From the NCBI RefSeq assembly GCF_027925305.1, contig NZ_BSDR01000001.1:4472741-4536740 (forward strand): a stretch of 64,000 nt of DNA, given 5' to 3'. The position numbers and the translations under genes were made by a program. Position 1 is the first letter of the stretch. Each line of letters opens with the position of its first letter. Of this stretch, positions 25,581 to 32,302 are shown piece by piece. Under the pieces are notes generated by a model. That model ran no database searches and had not been told where the DNA came from. It saw only the letters and a program-made list of their open reading frames with translations. This stretch comes from Desulforhabdus amnigena (GTDB taxonomy: Bacteria; Desulfobacterota; Syntrophobacteria; Syntrophobacterales; Syntrophobacteraceae).

Positions 25581-25775
25581 CATCGCGGGCCGCTGTGAGC
25601 ATGTTCTGGAACCCGGTAATATTGACGTCGTTGGTCGAAATCGGATTTTCGATGGACCGGGGCACGGAACCGGGGGCGGCTTGGTGGAGGACGTAGTCGA
25701 CGCCGGTGCACGCGGTACGGCAGGTTTGGAAATCGCGGATGTCGCCTTCAAGAAAGAGGATGTTATCGGCATCCG
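25580..25775 (-). pseudogene. NDP-sugar epimerase fragment (WbpP/GalE-like)
   Basis: One minus-strand frame reads [20 protein letters not shown], then [20 protein letters not shown] and [19 protein letters not shown]. This is the D-I-R-D strand, the HQAA loop and the NITG helix of UDP-GlcNAc C4-epimerases. The N-terminal Rossmann loop is replaced by a MazF-like gene end near 25770, and the rest after AARDA is replaced by the TIR element. So about 65 of some 340 residues survive. It suggests the polysaccharide cluster once reached further. Confidence 0.7.
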
Positions 25776-26096
25776 AGGCCTCTGCACATTATCCGTATCG
25801 CTTCATGAAATACTTCAGCCTTCAGTGTCCCATAGCCTCCCGCGATGTCTTCTTGTTGCAGAGTGAACACCTTATCGCAACGAATCCAACTCGGTTTGGG
25901 AAGGCGGCCCGAGGCCATGGACTGCTCGTCAATCGGAACAGTCCAGCCTTGTGTCGGGACTAGAAGTGACCGCAAGTCCAATGAAGTCGCCGTGGTGATC
26001 CGGGGAGGTGATGACTAAGACCGGTCTTCGTTTATTTGTCCTCAGATCCGAATAGGGAAAAGGTATGCCGACGAGATCACCGGGGTTACAGTTCAT
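25763..26096 (-). pseudogene. MazF/PemK-family toxin, frameshifted
   Basis: From ATG 26096 it reads MNCNPGDLVGIPFPYSDLRT, NKRRPVLVITSPDHHGDFIG and stops at DCSD. A second frame continues GWTVPIDEQSMASGRLPKPS, IRCDKVFTLQQEDIAGGYGT and [14 protein letters not shown]. Together these give a complete MazF fold (GD...FP...RP.LV; PS.I.CDK.FTL) with one frameshift near 25950. MazF toxins cut mRNA at short motifs. The start overlaps the antitoxin stop by 11 bp. As it stands the toxin is dead unless the shift is bypassed or is a sequencing error. Confidence 0.75.
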
Positions 26097-26286
26097 TCCA
26101 AACCTCGTCCTCGGGGTTATCCCAAATTCGGTTCATCACCGGTTGTTGTGCGGTTTTTAAAGAATCACCGGCGGAGTCCCTCAGTGCGTGTTTGAATTGA
26201 AGGTACTGGATGAAATCAAGCACCTCATAAGCCAGATTCTCCGGAAGACGGTTGGCTTCACGGCAGATGACCTCTGCAATGTTCAT
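26086..26286 (-). CDS. Small antitoxin of the MazF-like toxin (DUF2281-like)
   Basis: 66 residues: MNIAEVICREANRLPENLAY, EVLDFIQYLQFKHAL, then an acidic tail NPEDEVWNEL. The LPE...EVLDFIxYL pattern is that of DUF2281-type antitoxins that pair with PIN or MazF toxins. It precedes and overlaps the MazF-like frame. AGGAGA lies close upstream, and TIR element copy 3 begins only 10 bp beyond the ATG, so the original promoter and operator were displaced by the repeat. Confidence 0.7.
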   Translation of the reverse strand: MNIAEVICREANRLPENLAYEVLDFIQYLQFKHALRDSAGDSLKTAQQPVMNRIWDNPEDEVWNEL

Positions 26287-26296
26287 GGGACTCTCC

Positions 26297-26412
26297 TTAA
26301 AGCCTATCCCAAAACCCCCTGTGGACTTTGCGACACCCCCCTTGGTCCCCCCTCGAGGGGGGAATTGAAGGGGGTGTCCGCTGCCGAGGTAGGTTTTGGG
26401 ATAGGCTCTTAG
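26297..26412. repeat. 116-bp TIR element, copy 3 (opposite orientation)
   Basis: Same element as at 25463 but inverted: it starts AAGCCTATCCCAAAACC and ends GGTTTTGGGATAGGCTCTTA. Both TIRs carry the same C for G change (TATCCC / GGGATA), so the ends have covaried. Confidence 0.85.
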
Positions 26413-26458
26413 GACACTAATGATGCTGACGGGGCGCTGAAAGACGCTGGTTTTTGTA
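26413..26458. repeat. GACGCTGA-type dispersed repeat, copy 2
   Basis: CTAATGATGCTGACGGGGCG then CTGAAAGACGCTGGTTTTTG. It sits next to an Rpn fragment, as do the copies at 29328 and 30098. Confidence 0.6.
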
Positions 26459-26469
26459 AGTCATAAGGA

Positions 26470-26730
26470 TTACTCTCTATTTTGCTGAATTGTTTCAAGA
26501 ATTTCATTGAATTTTTGCAGGAAGTCGACCGCTGTCGCTTTCTTGAGGAGTATTTTGAGTAAGGAAGGATACTCCATGCCGTTTATGTTTCTCGAAATAG
26601 AAGAAGGAACGATTTCAAACGGGGTCTCGATGATTTCGATGATATTTTCACACAATTCATACTTTAACCAAAATGAGCTTCCAGTGTAAATGGCTTTCTA
26701 TATCGCTGGTGGTTTCCAGCGATGCATCTG
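26470..26730 (-). pseudogene. Rpn-family C-terminal fragment
   Basis: Residues ENIIEIIETPFEIVPSSISR and SLLKILLKKATAVDFLQKFN match the C-terminus of the intact Rpn protein at 28230-29270 closely. A further upstream trace (HLHWKLILVK) matches its GRLHWKLTLVKML segment, with the roughly 100 residues between missing. So it is a deletion derivative of a paralogue. Confidence 0.75.
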
Positions 26731-26749
26731 CGTCCCGGCACCCTGCCTG

Positions 26750-27216
26750 GCGGGTAGAGGGATCGGACCGAATCGACACATCAAATGTATCGAGCGATTC
26801 AGCCCAGCCGCGCCTGCGCCTCATTTTTTAGAAACCACGCATAGGTGCTGCGGATGCCTTCTTCCAGCCCGATCCGTGCGGTCCACCCCAGAGCCGTGAG
26901 CCCGGGAGACATCCAGGAGCTTGATAACTCCAGGGGTTCTGCTTCGTGCGGCCCGCTGTTGCTCAGGGGGATGAGGGGGCTAAACGGGTTGATTCTCCGC
27001 CGGTACCTCTGGGGGCGCAGCAGGGACTCGAGGGTCGCCTGCAGGCTTGCCAGGGCTACGGCAAGAACGGCTTTCTGGTCGTCGGTGTAGGTTGTGGTAT
27101 CGATGGCGGAAAGCTTCTTGCCGGTTTTTTTCCAGCCAATCGAGGACGTCTTCGGGCGATCAGGATGCCGGGAATGGTGGTGAGGCTTGCTTGCCTTGCC
27201 GCCTGGACGCTTTTTA
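26750..27216 (-). pseudogene. Scrambled duplication of fcl and parB pieces
   Basis: 26752-26902 repeats 22916-23069 almost perfectly: the fcl 3' end ([20 protein letters not shown]) plus flank. It is joined within the fcl sequence near 26920 to DNA matching the end of the truncated parB (near 22470-22517). Around 27160-27215 another parB piece (counterpart of 22601-22650) appears in a shifted frame. Between them is a segment DDQKAVLAVALASLQATLES that may come from the lost parB 3' half. Order differs from the first locus, so several recombination steps are needed. Confidence 0.7.
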
Positions 27217-27286
27217 CACAAAGAGTTTTTTGAACAGCGACTTTCAGCGACCCATATGCTCTTGGTTACCTGATGCCTTATATGAT

Positions 27287-27553
27287 TCAGTCATAATGCC
27301 CGCGGAAAGAGGAGATGTCTATCTCTTTAATGTCTTCGTAAATGGTATAAATCAATCGATCTTTATGGTTTATCCGGCGGCTGTAGACTTCCTTTTCAAA
27401 ATACTTGAGCCTTTCCGGTTTCCCCGTTCCCTCTCTCGGGTTCACCATTATTTCTCGCACCAGATCAAAACACTTGAGATAGCTGTTTTTATCATTTTTT
27501 CTGAACCAGTCCAAGTCTGCCTGAGCTTTCTTCGCTATGAGAATTTTATACAT
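27287..27553 (-). CDS. yoeB: YoeB/Txe-family toxin
   Basis: 88 residues, full length for YoeB. AKKAQADLDWFRKNDKNSYL, the stretch GTGKPERLKYFEKEVYSRRI, then DRLIYTIYE and the terminal FRGHYD are diagnostic; the catalytic Arg and the His-Tyr end are present. YoeB is a ribosome-dependent mRNA interferase. Its ATG overlaps the antitoxin stop by 8 bp. Intact, so the pair could be active. Confidence 0.93.
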   Translation of the reverse strand: MYKILIAKKAQADLDWFRKNDKNSYLKCFDLVREIMVNPREGTGKPERLKYFEKEVYSRRINHKDRLIYTIYEDIKEIDISSFRGHYD

Positions 27554-27812
27554 CTTTGAAGGCTTCCTCGGGGCTTATACCTTCCGGGCGTTCTCCTCTG
27601 TCTCTCAGTTCATGGCATTCGAGCAAGGCAGCCAGGGACCGCTTATCGCTGAGCAGGCGAAGTGTCTCTTTGATGTTCGACCACTCGACCTCATCCAAAA
27701 CAACGACGGCACCTTCATCTGAAGCAATAATCACTTCGTCTTTGTCCCGGATGGCTCTCTGTATGATGCCTTTTAAATCTTTATCCGCCTGTTTGAGCGT
27801 AACGGTGTGCAT
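27546..27812 (-). CDS. yefM: YefM/Phd-family antitoxin
   Basis: 88 residues from ATG 27812: MHTVTLKQADKDLKGIIQRA, DEVIIASDEGAVVVLDEVEW and SNIKETLRLL form the Phd/YefM DNA-binding half; GISPEEAFKDV is the toxin-binding tail. Longer frames upstream belong to the hicB region. It should repress its own promoter through the palindrome at 27831-27845 and bind YoeB. Confidence 0.9.
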   Translation of the reverse strand: MHTVTLKQADKDLKGIIQRAIRDKDEVIIASDEGAVVVLDEVEWSNIKETLRLLSDKRSLAALLECHELRDRGERPEGISPEEAFKDV

Positions 27813-27830
27813 GGCTATCCCCTTATCCCA

Positions 27831-27845
27831 TCCAGTCCAACTGGA
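27831..27845. promoter_or_regulatory. Putative YefM-YoeB operator
   Basis: Palindrome TCCAGTCCAACTGGA (6-bp arms, 3-bp spacer) starting 19 bp upstream of the yefM ATG. Short arms, so moderate support. Confidence 0.4.
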
Positions 27846-27855
27846 CATTTTCGCA

Positions 27856-28179
27856 TTAGAGATCCAAATTCTTTGATAGATCAGGAATGATCCTTTTTCC
27901 TCGAAATATAGCCTCATCAGAAGCAATTTGTGAATCAGACCATACGACTGTTTTTCGTGGTTGCCAGGAATCACCGGTTTTTGAAAATCCAGACTCCTCC
28001 AGAACCCCTTCCAGTGATCCCATTTCTTCACATTCCTCGAGGAAGGCTTCGATCGCTTCCTTCAAAGACCTCCTGGCATCGTCAATGTCGCTGCCGAAAC
28101 TCGATACGTTAAGCTCCGGAGCAAGAGCAACATATGCGTCGTCCTCCTTGAATATTTCAATACGTACAGATAGATACAT
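27856..28179 (-). CDS. HicB-like antitoxin, no HicA seen
   Basis: 107 residues from MYLSVRIEIFKEDDAYVALA. The partial RNase-H-like HicB fold is clear: APELNVSSFGSDIDDARRSL then KEAIEAFLEECEEMG. The C-terminal third (ESGFSKTGDSWQPRKTVVWS) lacks an obvious helix-turn-helix. HicB normally pairs with a ~60-residue HicA dsRBD toxin beside it; none is present on either side, so it is an orphan or acts with a distant partner. Confidence 0.8.
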   Translation of the reverse strand: MYLSVRIEIFKEDDAYVALAPELNVSSFGSDIDDARRSLKEAIEAFLEECEEMGSLEGVLEESGFSKTGDSWQPRKTVVWSDSQIASDEAIFRGKRIIPDLSKNLDL

Positions 28180-28229
28180 TGCCTGATCCTCCATCGATTC
28201 ACGCGGCGGACAGGGTAAAAGGTCGAAGG

Positions 28230-29270
28230 TTATTCTCTATTTTGCAGCATTTTTTCAAGGATTTCCTTGAACTTTTGCAGGGAATCGACCGTTGCCGCTT
28301 TCTTGAGGAGCATTTTGAGGAGGGAAAGGTCCTCCATGGCGCTTATGTTTTTTGAAATGGAAGAGGGAACGATTTCAAACCGGGCTTCCAGGATTTCGAT
28401 GATACTTTCGCGCGAGTTTTGGAGAAGTCCCTGCCGGATTCCCTTTTTTATTCCCGTTTCTATTCCTTTTTCTATTCCTTTTTCTATTCCCTGCTGGATT
28501 CCTTTTTGAATTCCCTTTTGAATTCCCCTGCGTTCGACACTGGTGACATAAGGCATTTTCATGTCCTCCTCATATTGCTTGAGGGCTTCCGTGAAACTGG
28601 ATTCAATATCCTCCGGAAGCACCATGAGCCAGTCAATGAAACGGAAAAGCTCTAAAATATCTTCCCTGGTGTAACCCCGGTGATAGAGCATTTTAACCAG
28701 GGTGAGCTTCCAGTGTAAACGGCCTTCTGCATCGCGGTATGTAGCCTGGGTTTTGAGGTGTGTCATCACGATGACGGCAAAGGGGTTGATGCTTTGTTCA
28801 AGCTCGCTCCACTGAGCATCGTAATCCAGGAGCTTGACGGCGGGAAACTCAATCCGCACCCTGCAGCCCCAAAGGTTGTAGCCAAATCCGCCGGGCCGCC
28901 AGGTGGGATGGGTGTCCGCCAACACCGCAAGAGTCACCACCTTGCGATCGTACCGGTCGAAGAGACGGTAGTTGTAGACATACATGCGTTTGGCGAATTC
29001 CCGGTCCACATGCCCCTGCACTTCCACATGCACCAGTACCCAGGCTTCTTCGCCGTCCCTGCTCCAGACCTTGACCAGTTTGTCCGCCAGGCGCCGACCC
29101 AGTTCAGCATCCCGCACCACCTGCTGGAGTTCTTTATCGAGAAATTCATAGCCCATGGCCCAGTCAATTCCGGCATAAGCCTCAGGGAAGAAAAAGGAGA
29201 TGAATTCTTCAAAGTAACGCTCCAGCACTTCTTTCCAGGCACTGTCGTAGTCGGTTTGAGGCTGAGTCAT
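28230..29270 (-). CDS. Rpn-family recombination-promoting nuclease (intact)
   Basis: 346 residues, the only complete member in the window. YDSAWKEVLERYFEEFISFF opens the PD-(D/E)XK transposase-like domain; LADKLVKVWSRDGEEAWVLV and HVEVQGHVDREFAKRMYVYN hold the E-x-Q catalytic core. A linker with repeated G-I-x-K-G-I units (residues ~250-285) precedes a C-terminal helical domain ending LQKFKEILEKMLQNRE. Rpn proteins nick DNA and raise recombination; related loci vary by repeat-linker slippage. Fragments of relatives lie at 1000, 2404, 26470, 29385 and 29995. Confidence 0.88.
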   Translation of the reverse strand: MTQPQTDYDSAWKEVLERYFEEFISFFFPEAYAGIDWAMGYEFLDKELQQVVRDAELGRRLADKLVKVWSRDGEEAWVLVHVEVQGHVDREFAKRMYVYNYRLFDRYDRKVVTLAVLADTHPTWRPGGFGYNLWGCRVRIEFPAVKLLDYDAQWSELEQSINPFAVIVMTHLKTQATYRDAEGRLHWKLTLVKMLYHRGYTREDILELFRFIDWLMVLPEDIESSFTEALKQYEEDMKMPYVTSVERRGIQKGIQKGIQQGIEKGIEKGIETGIKKGIRQGLLQNSRESIIEILEARFEIVPSSISKNISAMEDLSLLKMLLKKAATVDSLQKFKEILEKMLQNRE

Positions 29271-29327
29271 GGGTGAGTCTCTCGTTGCGGGTCCCTGGAA
29301 CGCTATCGGTTGTCAAGGCAATACGGA

Positions 29328-29374
29328 AAGACCCTGATAACGCCGACGGGGCGCTGAAAAACGCTGATTTTTTT
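29328..29374. repeat. GACGCTGA-type dispersed repeat, copy 3
   Basis: CTGATAACGCCGACGGGGCG then CTGAAAAACGCTGATTTTTT, immediately upstream of the intact Rpn gene. Confidence 0.6.
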
Positions 29375-29384
29375 TTTTGGAAAA

Positions 29385-29490
29385 TGCTAAGGGGTTATCC
29401 TTGGTTCCACAGCATTATCCCAAGGATTTCGATAAAATTCTCGCCGGAATTTTGGAGAAGCCCCTGGGTATGCCCTTGCTGAAGTCTCTA
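29385..29490 (-). pseudogene. Rpn C-terminal scrap
   Basis: A minus-strand frame reads GLLQNSGENFIEILGIMLWN, clearly akin to GLLQNSRESIIEILEARFEI of the intact protein, with nothing before or after. About 30 residues. Confidence 0.5.
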
Positions 29491-29757
29491 TGGAAAGCGT
29501 CGATAGATGTCCTTACAGTGTAAAAAACGAATCAGCTCCAGGGTATCTTCGATCAACTTGAGGCCGAGGCGAAAACCACCGATCCTTAAGCGATAATATC
29601 CGGCATACCCTTCGATTTTCCTGATGCCCTGAACTTCGTCCAGCGAGTCAATCTCCTTGAGTCTTACAATGACCTCCAAAAGACGCTTTTTGACCTGCGG
29701 GTTATTCCTGATCCCATCGATATCCTTATCAAAACTTTTTGCATATCGGACCTTCAC
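29488..29757 (-). CDS. RelE/ParE-superfamily toxin
   Basis: 89 residues from a GTG at 29757: KVRYAKSFDKDIDGIRNNPQ, VIVRLKEIDSLDEVQGIRKI, then YYRLRIGGFRLGLKLIEDTL and FLHCKDIYRRFP. This is the regular RelE/ParE beta-sheet with the Y-R-x-R-x-G core strand. The antitoxin gene lies just upstream with a 3-bp gap. Whether it targets ribosome-bound mRNA or gyrase cannot be told. Full length. Confidence 0.9.
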   Translation of the reverse strand: MKVRYAKSFDKDIDGIRNNPQVKKRLLEVIVRLKEIDSLDEVQGIRKIEGYAGYYRLRIGGFRLGLKLIEDTLELIRFLHCKDIYRRFP

Positions 29758-29760
29758 CGG

Positions 29761-29964
29761 CTAATCCGCAAGTTTGGAGATAACATTTTCTTCCTCGCTG
29801 TATTCACCGGTGTCGCCTTCCTCTATGGCGAGTCCTAACTTCATGTCCAGGATGGCTTCGGCAAAAGCGTCCTCCAATAGGTCTCTTCTCTCGGTGAGCG
29901 TGCTGATGATGGCTTCTCTTATGAGTTCTTTGAGCTCATTTCTTGAAATATCGTGCGTGTCCAC
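29761..29964 (-). CDS. Antitoxin of the RelE/ParE-type pair
   Basis: 67 residues from a GTG at 29964 preceded by GGAG: DTHDISRNELKELIREAIIS, then RRDLLEDAFAEAILDMKLGL and an acidic end (EEGDTGEYSEEENVISKLAD). The helical, acidic profile and position directly before a RelE/ParE toxin mark it as the antitoxin. A longer frame upstream is Rpn debris and should not be included. No DNA-binding motif was recognised. Confidence 0.7.
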   Translation of the reverse strand: MDTHDISRNELKELIREAIISTLTERRDLLEDAFAEAILDMKLGLAIEEGDTGEYSEEENVISKLAD

Positions 29965-29994
29965 CTTGGCGGATCTCCTCTCATCGGTTACCGG

Positions 29995-30095
29995 TGCACA
30001 TCGGCCCGGGCTGTGTATGAATTCCCTGTGACACAGTATTTTAACCAGGGTGAGCTTCCAATGCAAACGGTCTCCCGTATCGCAGGTGGCAGCAA
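29995..30095 (-). pseudogene. Rpn central scrap
   Basis: DTGDRLHWKLTLVKILCHRE matches RDAEGRLHWKLTLVKMLYHR of the intact Rpn protein; the reading then drifts into the 5' region of the antitoxin gene. The antitoxin's translation signals may derive from this debris. Confidence 0.55.
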
Positions 30096-30097
30096 AG

Positions 30098-30150
30098 CGG
30101 GACACTGATGACGCTGAAGGTGCGTTGAAGGACGCTGATTTTTTTAGGGT
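30098..30150. repeat. GACGCTGA-type dispersed repeat, copy 4
   Basis: CACTGATGACGCTGAAGGTG then CGTTGAAGGACGCTGATTTT. The following 30151-30611 has no gene I can support; it is G-rich on the plus strand and contains tandem GTGCTGACGGGA-like units near 30497-30545. Confidence 0.6.
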
Positions 30151-30611
30151 GATTTTTGTGAGATGGGATCGGGGTGATTTACCGCCTTTACATACAGCTC
30201 CGCCAACTCGGTTACATTTTGAACCACCGGCGCTGCGCCGGAATTCGTAAGCAAGGGGCATGCCATTGCCTGGATGAGCCGGAGGGGGTAGGTTGCCCGG
30301 TTTCCGGGCAACCTTTATAGAGGAAAATTGAAGGGATGACAAGGTTGTTTCGGTTCTCCGCAGTGCCGGGGCGGTTGGGGAGGGGAGGGGGATTAAGTCA
30401 AAGTGTTGACGTTTTATGGCCCTGAATGGAGGGGGGAGGCTCGATTTTGTCTTGGAATGCGTTGGATAATTGACATGAAAAGAGGGGTGTTGGGGACGCT
30501 GACGGGAGTGCTGACGGGAGTGCTGAGGGGGTGCTGAAGGGGGGATTTTTATAGATCGCAAAGGAAAATAGTTTTGTTCGATTGTTACGCGCTGTGCAGG
30601 CCTGGTTGGAA

Positions 30612-31106
30612 TATCGCACCACGGAGGCACGGAGGGCACGGAGCCGGGATCTTTCTTTACCGGCCGGGAGGCGGCCGGTAAGAAGGCATGCCTTCAGTTT
30701 TTGAGATCAGAGAGACAGGCGTTTTATTCCGCGCTTGAGGAGGGGAACGTTGAAGTTTATGAGGAGCCCTACTCTGATGCCCGTGAGTTTGAGGTATGTG
30801 AGGAGCTGGGCTTCGTGAATGGGTTGGAGGCGGTCGCAGGATTTGAGTTCCAGGAAAAGATATCGCACCACGGAGGCACGGAGGGCACGGAGTTGGGATC
30901 TTTCTTTACCGGCCGGGAGGCGGCCGGTAAGAAGGCATGCCTTCAGGTTTTTTGATCAGAGTGAGAGTCGTTTTATTCCGCGCTTGAGGAGGGGAACGTT
31001 GAAGTTTATGAGGAGCCCTACTCTGATGCCTGTGAGTTTGAGGTATGTGAGGAGCTGGGCTTCGTGGATGGGTTGGAGGCGGTCGCAGGATTTGAGTTCC
31101 AGGATG
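30612..31106. repeat. Imperfect tandem duplication, two ~247-bp units
   Basis: Unit 1 (30612-30860) and unit 2 (30861-31106) both begin TATCGCACCACGGAGGCACG, pass TTACCGGCCGGGAGGCGGCC, then the reversed 3' end of a GxxExxY gene. Only unit 2 belongs to a complete gene; unit 1 is a decayed second 3' end. Confidence 0.85.
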
Positions 31107-31372
31107 AGTTGATTGTCTATGAGCAGGTCCATGCGGTATCCGCAGTCGAGTTTTGTTCCCTTGTAGTCGATGGGGAGCGGCTTTTCTTTCTCGTAGGGAA
31201 TGGATCGGAGATCCAGTTCCCTGCAGAGGCAGGTTGCGTAGGCGGATTCGAGGAGTCCGGGTCCCAAGGCTTTGTGGACTTCTATGGCTGCGCCGATCAC
31301 CTGGCCGACGAGTTCATTGAGTTCGGAAGGAATCGGTGTTGCAGAGCGGTCAGAATCCATAAGAGCCTCCAC
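30956..31372 (-). CDS. GxxExxY protein (PD-(D/E)XK fold)
   Basis: 138 residues. The name-giving motif is present: VHKALGPGLLESAYATCLCR, followed by the nuclease-like core IDYKGTKLDCGYRMDLLIDN and [20 protein letters not shown] (D...E-x-K). It ends [17 protein letters not shown]. Family function is unknown, though the fold is that of PD-(D/E)XK nucleases and all acidic/lysine positions are kept. The gene is bracketed by inverted repeats (30861-30930 and 31389-31456), as a transposable cassette would be. Start may be at M1 or at MDSDRS. Confidence 0.88.
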   Translation of the reverse strand: MEALMDSDRSATPIPSELNELVGQVIGAAIEVHKALGPGLLESAYATCLCRELDLRSIPYEKEKPLPIDYKGTKLDCGYRMDLLIDNQLILELKSCDRLQPIHEAQLLTYLKLTGIRVGLLINFNVPLLKRGIKRLSL

Positions 31373-31388
31373 CTGTCAGCAAAGGAGA

Positions 31389-31456
31389 TCCTTTTTACCG
31401 GCCGCCTCCCGGCCGGTAAAGAAGATTTCAACTCCGTGCCCTCCGTGCCTCCGTGG
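31389..31456. repeat. Right inverted repeat of the GxxExxY cassette
   Basis: TTTTTACCGGCCGCCTCCCG then GCCGGTAAAGAAG and CCGTGCCTCCGTGGT: the reverse complement of the left-side CACGGAGG...GGCCGGTAA block at 30866-30935, with a short variable spacer. Confidence 0.8.
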
Positions 31457-31516
31457 TTCTTTCATCAACCAGTCCCTGACGTCCGGTTCCAATCAGGATC
31501 AACCCTCAATCAAAAA

Positions 31517-32200
31517 TCAAATGACCCCGACGATTTTTAGAAGGACTCCCAGGACCCCCAGAAATGAAATGGAAATGGCAATACTGAACATCTTGATGGT
31601 AAAATTGCGCTGACGTTCGTCGCGCTGGTCGAGCTTATCCGTCAGGCGGTCAATGGAGGCTACAATCTGGTCCAGGCGCTTCTCGATTTGCTCGAACCGT
31701 TTGTCTACCTGTTCAAACTTTTTATCAACCTGCTCGAATCGCTTGTCGACCGCGGCCTTGAAGTCTCGAATTTCCGCATCGATCCGTTCGAACCGCTTGT
31801 CGACCTGTTCAAAGCGCTTGTCGACTGCGGTCTTGAAGTCACGGATCTCCGCGTTCACCTGTTCAAAGCGTTTGTCGACTGCGGTCTTGAAGTCACGGAT
31901 CTCCGCGTCCACCTGTTCGAAGCGTTTATCGACCGTGGTCTTGAAATCTCGAATCTCCGCATCGATCTTTTCGAAGCGTTTATCCACCTGCTCGAAACGC
32001 AGGTTCATCGTATCTTGAAGCTGCTTTTGCCCCTCCCGCAGTTCATTGATCTGATGCTGCATGAAGTCGAAGCGGCTTTCAAAATACTTGGTCGTCGGAA
32101 TAATGTTGGCAACAAGCAAGTCGATCGTGCGCTGGTTGATCAGTGTTTCCTCCGGTTTGCTCTCTTTGCGCTGATCGTCTTTTTCGGCTGTGTCACTCAT
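31517..32200 (-). CDS. Coiled-coil heptad-repeat protein with C-terminal membrane anchor
   Basis: 227 residues from MSDTAEKDDQ (ATG 32236 adds 12). An N-terminal part (TIDLLVANIIPTTKYFESRF) leads into about 100 residues of repeats built on VDKRFEQVDAEIRDFKTA, often in 18-, 21- or 25-residue steps. After LDQIVASIDRLTDKLDQRDE comes one membrane helix (FSIAISISFLGVLGVLLKIV). The layout resembles Bdr-type (Borrelia direct repeat) and DUF1640-like proteins; no enzyme motif. Probably a trimeric or tetrameric stalk. The repeats can change length by slippage. The palindrome at 32271 lies upstream. Confidence 0.8.
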   Translation of the reverse strand: MSDTAEKDDQRKESKPEETLINQRTIDLLVANIIPTTKYFESRFDFMQHQINELREGQKQLQDTMNLRFEQVDKRFEKIDAEIRDFKTTVDKRFEQVDAEIRDFKTAVDKRFEQVNAEIRDFKTAVDKRFEQVDKRFERIDAEIRDFKAAVDKRFEQVDKKFEQVDKRFEQIEKRLDQIVASIDRLTDKLDQRDERQRNFTIKMFSIAISISFLGVLGVLLKIVGVI

Positions 32201-32270
32201 GATGCTCTCCTCCGGGTGCATCGTCATTTCGGACAAGCGTCGTGAAACCAGGATTCAATATTAACTCCTA

Positions 32271-32292
32271 TGACCGGAACGGTCACAACGAA
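32271..32292. promoter_or_regulatory. TGACCG-N3-CGGTCA palindrome, copy 1
   Basis: TGACCGGAACGGTCACAACG, about 36 bp upstream of the longest start of the coiled-coil gene. Same palindrome plus CACAACGAAAA flank as at 33786 and 47162, here without the rest of the long module. Confidence 0.5.
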
Positions 32293-32302
32293 AATTCGTT
32301 TT

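Noticed and set aside
29761..30639. 292-residue minus-strand frame as one gene
   Set aside because: Only the last 67 residues look like a protein (antitoxin); the rest reads through Rpn debris and a G-rich repeat region.
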